The notes beneath the pieces were generated by a model, which was not told the DNA's origin, did not search any database, and saw only the letters and a program-made list of their open reading frames with translations. 8,129 bases of DNA from Candidatus Methanophagales archaeon. Its GTDB lineage: Archaea > Halobacteriota > Syntropharchaeia > Alkanophagales > Methanospirareceae. Position numbers and translations under genes: made by a program. The stretch spans positions 1-8,129 of the forward strand of contig JACGMN010000080.1 of NCBI GenBank assembly GCA_014061035.1, in the 5' to 3' direction. Positions 6,601 through 8,129 of this stretch are shown here, piece after piece. Every line of letters begins with the position of its first letter. The stretch's first letter is position 1.

Positions 6601-7025
6601 ATTTTTATATATTCGCTACCGTCATCGTTCCTATCAGATTCAACACGTGCTATTCCTTCTATCGGTGCTGCAACTACGCCTTCAGTCAATATCGCTACTC
6701 CGGTTCGCACTGCGTTCTCTATAATCTCTATCTTTTTATACTTCCCAAATCTGCCGTCCGCAAAGTCGAAGCCTATTTGTAACGCTATCTCCTCCCTGCC
6801 CAGACCTTCATGCTCTAATTCGCGTATCCTCGTACTCAACGCGTTTATCCCAATCAGTGCTTCCACGCGTTCTGCAAGGTCTTTTGTAATCTTTATTTCC
6901 GGAGCTTCCGCGGGGTCCAATCTCTTTTTCCTTGCATTTTCCGCTATTTCCAGCTCCTTCGCTAAGTGCTCCTTTAATCTTTTGTAATAGTGCAAAGTAG
7001 AAGACATCGCAAGCATCGCAAGCAT
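3681..7025 (-). CDS. polC: DNA polymerase II (family D) large subunit DP2
   Basis: DP2 is the polymerising subunit of archaeal replicative PolD and works with the exonuclease subunit DP1, which is not in this window. At 1114 aa it is within the intein-free family range. Landmarks in order: [20 protein letters not shown] (142-161), C214-PI-C217 followed by [29 protein letters not shown], then [19 protein letters not shown] from about 714. The catalytic core is [19 protein letters not shown] with acidic residues D866, D868, E869 and D870, followed by [11 protein letters not shown]. A C-terminal zinc motif is C1033-x2-C1036 with C1049-x2-C1052. The last eight residues, QKALSDFM, fit a PCNA-binding PIP box. 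The cysteine-rich zinc region expected between about 622 and 713 is missing, and an Asn/Gln-rich tract (about 641-657) sits there. A second, Asp-rich repeat insert is at about 505-518. Three in-frame ATGs 9 bp apart (7025, 7016, 7007) compete as start; [11 protein letters not shown] from 7007 is the most family-like. Confidence 0.96.
   Translation of the reverse strand: [1114 protein letters not shown]
5071..5097. repeat. 9-bp repeat (TTCTGGTTG)x3 encoding an Asn/Gln tract in DP2
   Basis: Three units of TTCTGGTTG, the middle one with a single change, encode the N/Q-rich run [10 protein letters not shown] of DP2. The unit keeps frame. It lies exactly where other DP2 proteins have a zinc-binding cysteine cluster. 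Confidence 0.85.
5478..5507. repeat. 15-bp duplicated unit encoding GDDDN twice in DP2
   Basis: Two 15-bp units (ATTATCATCATCGCC and ATTATCGTCATCACC on the plus strand) differ at two positions and encode [10 protein letters not shown]. The result is a short acidic insert in a variable part of DP2, about residues 507-516. Frame is kept. Confidence 0.75.
7005..7025. repeat. 9-bp duplication multiplying the polC start codon
   Basis: CATCGCAAG occurs twice in tandem followed by another CAT. On the minus strand this gives three in-frame ATG codons 9 bp apart (7025, 7016, 7007) encoding [10 protein letters not shown]. No ribosome binding site distinguishes them. Confidence 0.85.
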
Positions 7026-7037
7026 GTATATGCAATT

Positions 7038-7059
7038 GTAATAGGATGTAATAGGATGA
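7038..7059. repeat. 10-bp tandem repeat in the polC/amrS divergent promoter region
   Basis: TGTAATAGGA is repeated at 7038 and 7048 with two further matching bases. It lies in the roughly 55-bp space between the divergent starts of polC and the radical SAM gene. The 10-bp spacing places both copies on the same helix face. CTATAAG (7063-7069) next to it could serve as a TATA-like element; read on the minus strand it lies about 41 nt before the first polC ATG. No separate promoter call is made for the radical SAM gene. Confidence 0.75.
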
Positions 7060-7080
7060 GAAGCTATAAGTTTGAGAATA

Positions 7081-8118
7081 ATGAAAGAAGCAATGTTCTA
7101 CGAGAAAGTGGAAGAGAGCGCGGTTAAATGCCAGCTCTGCCCACATCGATGCAAGATAAACGAATCGAAGAGCGGTATATGCGGGGTTAGAGAAAATAAA
7201 GGAGGTATACTTTACAGCATGGTCTATGGAACGGTGGCTGCACGGTCAACTGATCCGATAGAGAAGAAACCGCTATTCCATTTCTACCCGGGTTCAACAG
7301 CATATTCGATTGCGACCGTAGGCTGTAACTTCAGATGTAAGAACTGCCAAAACTTCGACCTCTCTCAGATGTCTAAAGGTAAAGGTAAGGGTAAAGGTAA
7401 GAAAAAAGGACGGATAGTTGGCGAAGATATATCCCCACAGGAGATTGTGGCGGCCGCAAAAAACTACAAATGTAAGAGCATCTCATATACGTACACCGAA
7501 CCAACTATCTTTTTCGAGTACGCCTATGACATCGCCAAATTGGCATATAAAGAAGGAATATGCAATACTTTTGTCTCAAACGGGTATATTACAGAGGAGG
7601 CTATTCGTACTTTTGCGCCTTATTTAGATGCAATAAATATAGACTTGAAGTCGCTCTCTGATGAGTTCTATCGCAAAAATTGCGGCGGGCATTTGCAACC
7701 TGTACTCGATACGATAAAGCTCTATAAGAGTTTAGGCGTTTGGGTTGAAGTAACAACTCTGGTTATACCGACTCTAAACGATTCTGCTGAAGATTTTAAA
7801 GAGCTCGCTGAGTTCATCAAAAGTGTAGGCGCGGAGATACCCTGGCATATCTCACAATTCTATCCCACTTATAAGCTCACTCATCTCCCGCTGACGCCGG
7901 TTACGAAAATACATGAAGCACGTGAGATCGGGTTGGATGCTGGACTGCGATACGTATATGAAGGCAATGTTCCAGGCGAGGGCAGAGAGGATACCTACTG
8001 CTATAACTGCGGAAAGCTGCTCATTCGACGCTATGGATTCAAGAGCATAGAGAATAAGATGAACCTGAGCGGTTCAAAATGCCCAGATTGTGGTGTCACG
8101 ATAGATGGAGTATTTTAA
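7081..8118 (+). CDS. amrS: Radical SAM enzyme of the AmmeMemoRadiSam system
   Basis: This 345-aa protein is a cytoplasmic radical SAM enzyme of the AmmeMemoRadiSam family, related to pyruvate-formate-lyase-activating enzymes. The family usually co-occurs with AMMECR1 and Memo-like proteins, and its substrate is not established. The opening MKEAMFYEKVEESAVKCQLCPHRC fits the family, so ATG 7081 is preferred over the in-frame TTG at 7072. Cysteines C17/C20/C24/C34 form an N-terminal cluster. The radical SAM motif is C82-x3-C86-x2-C89 (GCNFRCKNC), binding the SAM-ligating [4Fe-4S]. SYTYTEPTIFFEYAYD (135-150), NIDLKS (186-191) and WHISQFYP (255-262) follow the TIM-barrel strands. C307/C310 and C334/C337 make a C-terminal zinc-ribbon-like pair. 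SKGKGKGKGKKKG (98-110) is a repeat-encoded basic insert just after the cluster loop. No memo or AMMECR1 gene lies in the window. It shares a short divergent promoter region with polC, and no clear ribosome binding site is visible. Confidence 0.93.
   Translation: MKEAMFYEKVEESAVKCQLCPHRCKINESKSGICGVRENKGGILYSMVYGTVAARSTDPIEKKPLFHFYPGSTAYSIATVGCNFRCKNCQNFDLSQMSKGKGKGKGKKKGRIVGEDISPQEIVAAAKNYKCKSISYTYTEPTIFFEYAYDIAKLAYKEGICNTFVSNGYITEEAIRTFAPYLDAINIDLKSLSDEFYRKNCGGHLQPVLDTIKLYKSLGVWVEVTTLVIPTLNDSAEDFKELAEFIKSVGAEIPWHISQFYPTYKLTHLPLTPVTKIHEAREIGLDAGLRYVYEGNVPGEGREDTYCYNCGKLLIRRYGFKSIENKMNLSGSKCPDCGVTIDGVF
7375..7398 (+). repeat. Hexamer repeat (AAAGGT)x4 inside amrS
   Basis: Four AAAGGT-type units, one of them AAGGGT, encode Lys-Gly pairs and run on into AAGAAAAAAGGA. 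The tract lengthens the loop after the radical SAM cluster motif with a positively charged segment. Frame is kept. Confidence 0.88.
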
Positions 8119-8129
8119 TCGGGGGTTCA

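Noticed and set aside
3681..7025. Intein in DP2
   Set aside because: The region around NCDGDED is continuous and the total length of 1114 aa leaves no room for an intein; no splice-junction or endonuclease motifs are seen.
7072..7080. TTG start for the radical SAM gene
   Set aside because: ATG at 7081 gives the family-typical N-terminus MKEAMFYEK, and the TTG has no better ribosome binding site.

Overview
The window reads as a stretch of archaeal (euryarchaeal-type) chromosome, about 8.1 kb long, with mid-40s % GC judged by eye. Three genes point to this. One encodes the large subunit DP2 of the archaea-specific family D DNA polymerase. One encodes MptA, the Fe(II)-dependent GTP cyclohydrolase that starts methanopterin synthesis. 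The third line of evidence is an elongator tRNA-Met with no encoded CCA, together with a strong AGGAGGTGA ribosome binding site. A methanopterin pathway plus a bacterial-type DnaJ suggests a methanogen, an anaerobic methane/alkane oxidiser or an Archaeoglobus-like organism. That lineage guess is inference.

Layout from left to right. A 59-residue membrane peptide gene (+) converges, 4 bp apart, on a DUF362 two-[4Fe-4S] iron-sulfur protein gene (-). Upstream of the DUF362 gene, on the same strand, lie tRNA-Met(CAU) and then mptA, whose last 15 nt run into the tRNA gene. mptA is divergent from a dnaJ gene (+) that is broken by several frameshifts, the first of them an exact 11-bp tandem duplication. 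dnaJ converges, 12 bp apart, on polC (DP2, -). polC is divergent, over about 55 bp, from a radical SAM gene of the AmmeMemoRadiSam family (+), which ends 11 bp before the window edge. No gap exceeds about 90 bp, so there is no unexplained long non-coding stretch.

The genes are mostly housekeeping and do not form one pathway. The minus-strand block mptA > tRNA-Met > DUF362 may be a single transcript, because no TATA-like element is visible ahead of the tRNA. No complete new defence or metabolic system is evident.

Three things stand out. First, the stop codon of mptA is bases 13-15 of the tRNA, so 5' processing of the tRNA would remove the stop codon from a co-transcript. Second, the DP2 protein lacks the cysteine-rich zinc region normally found in its middle and has an Asn/Gln-rich tract there instead. 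Third, perfect or near-perfect short tandem repeats (5-15 bp units) occur at almost every gene boundary and inside four of the protein genes, which suggests frequent replication slippage in this genome.
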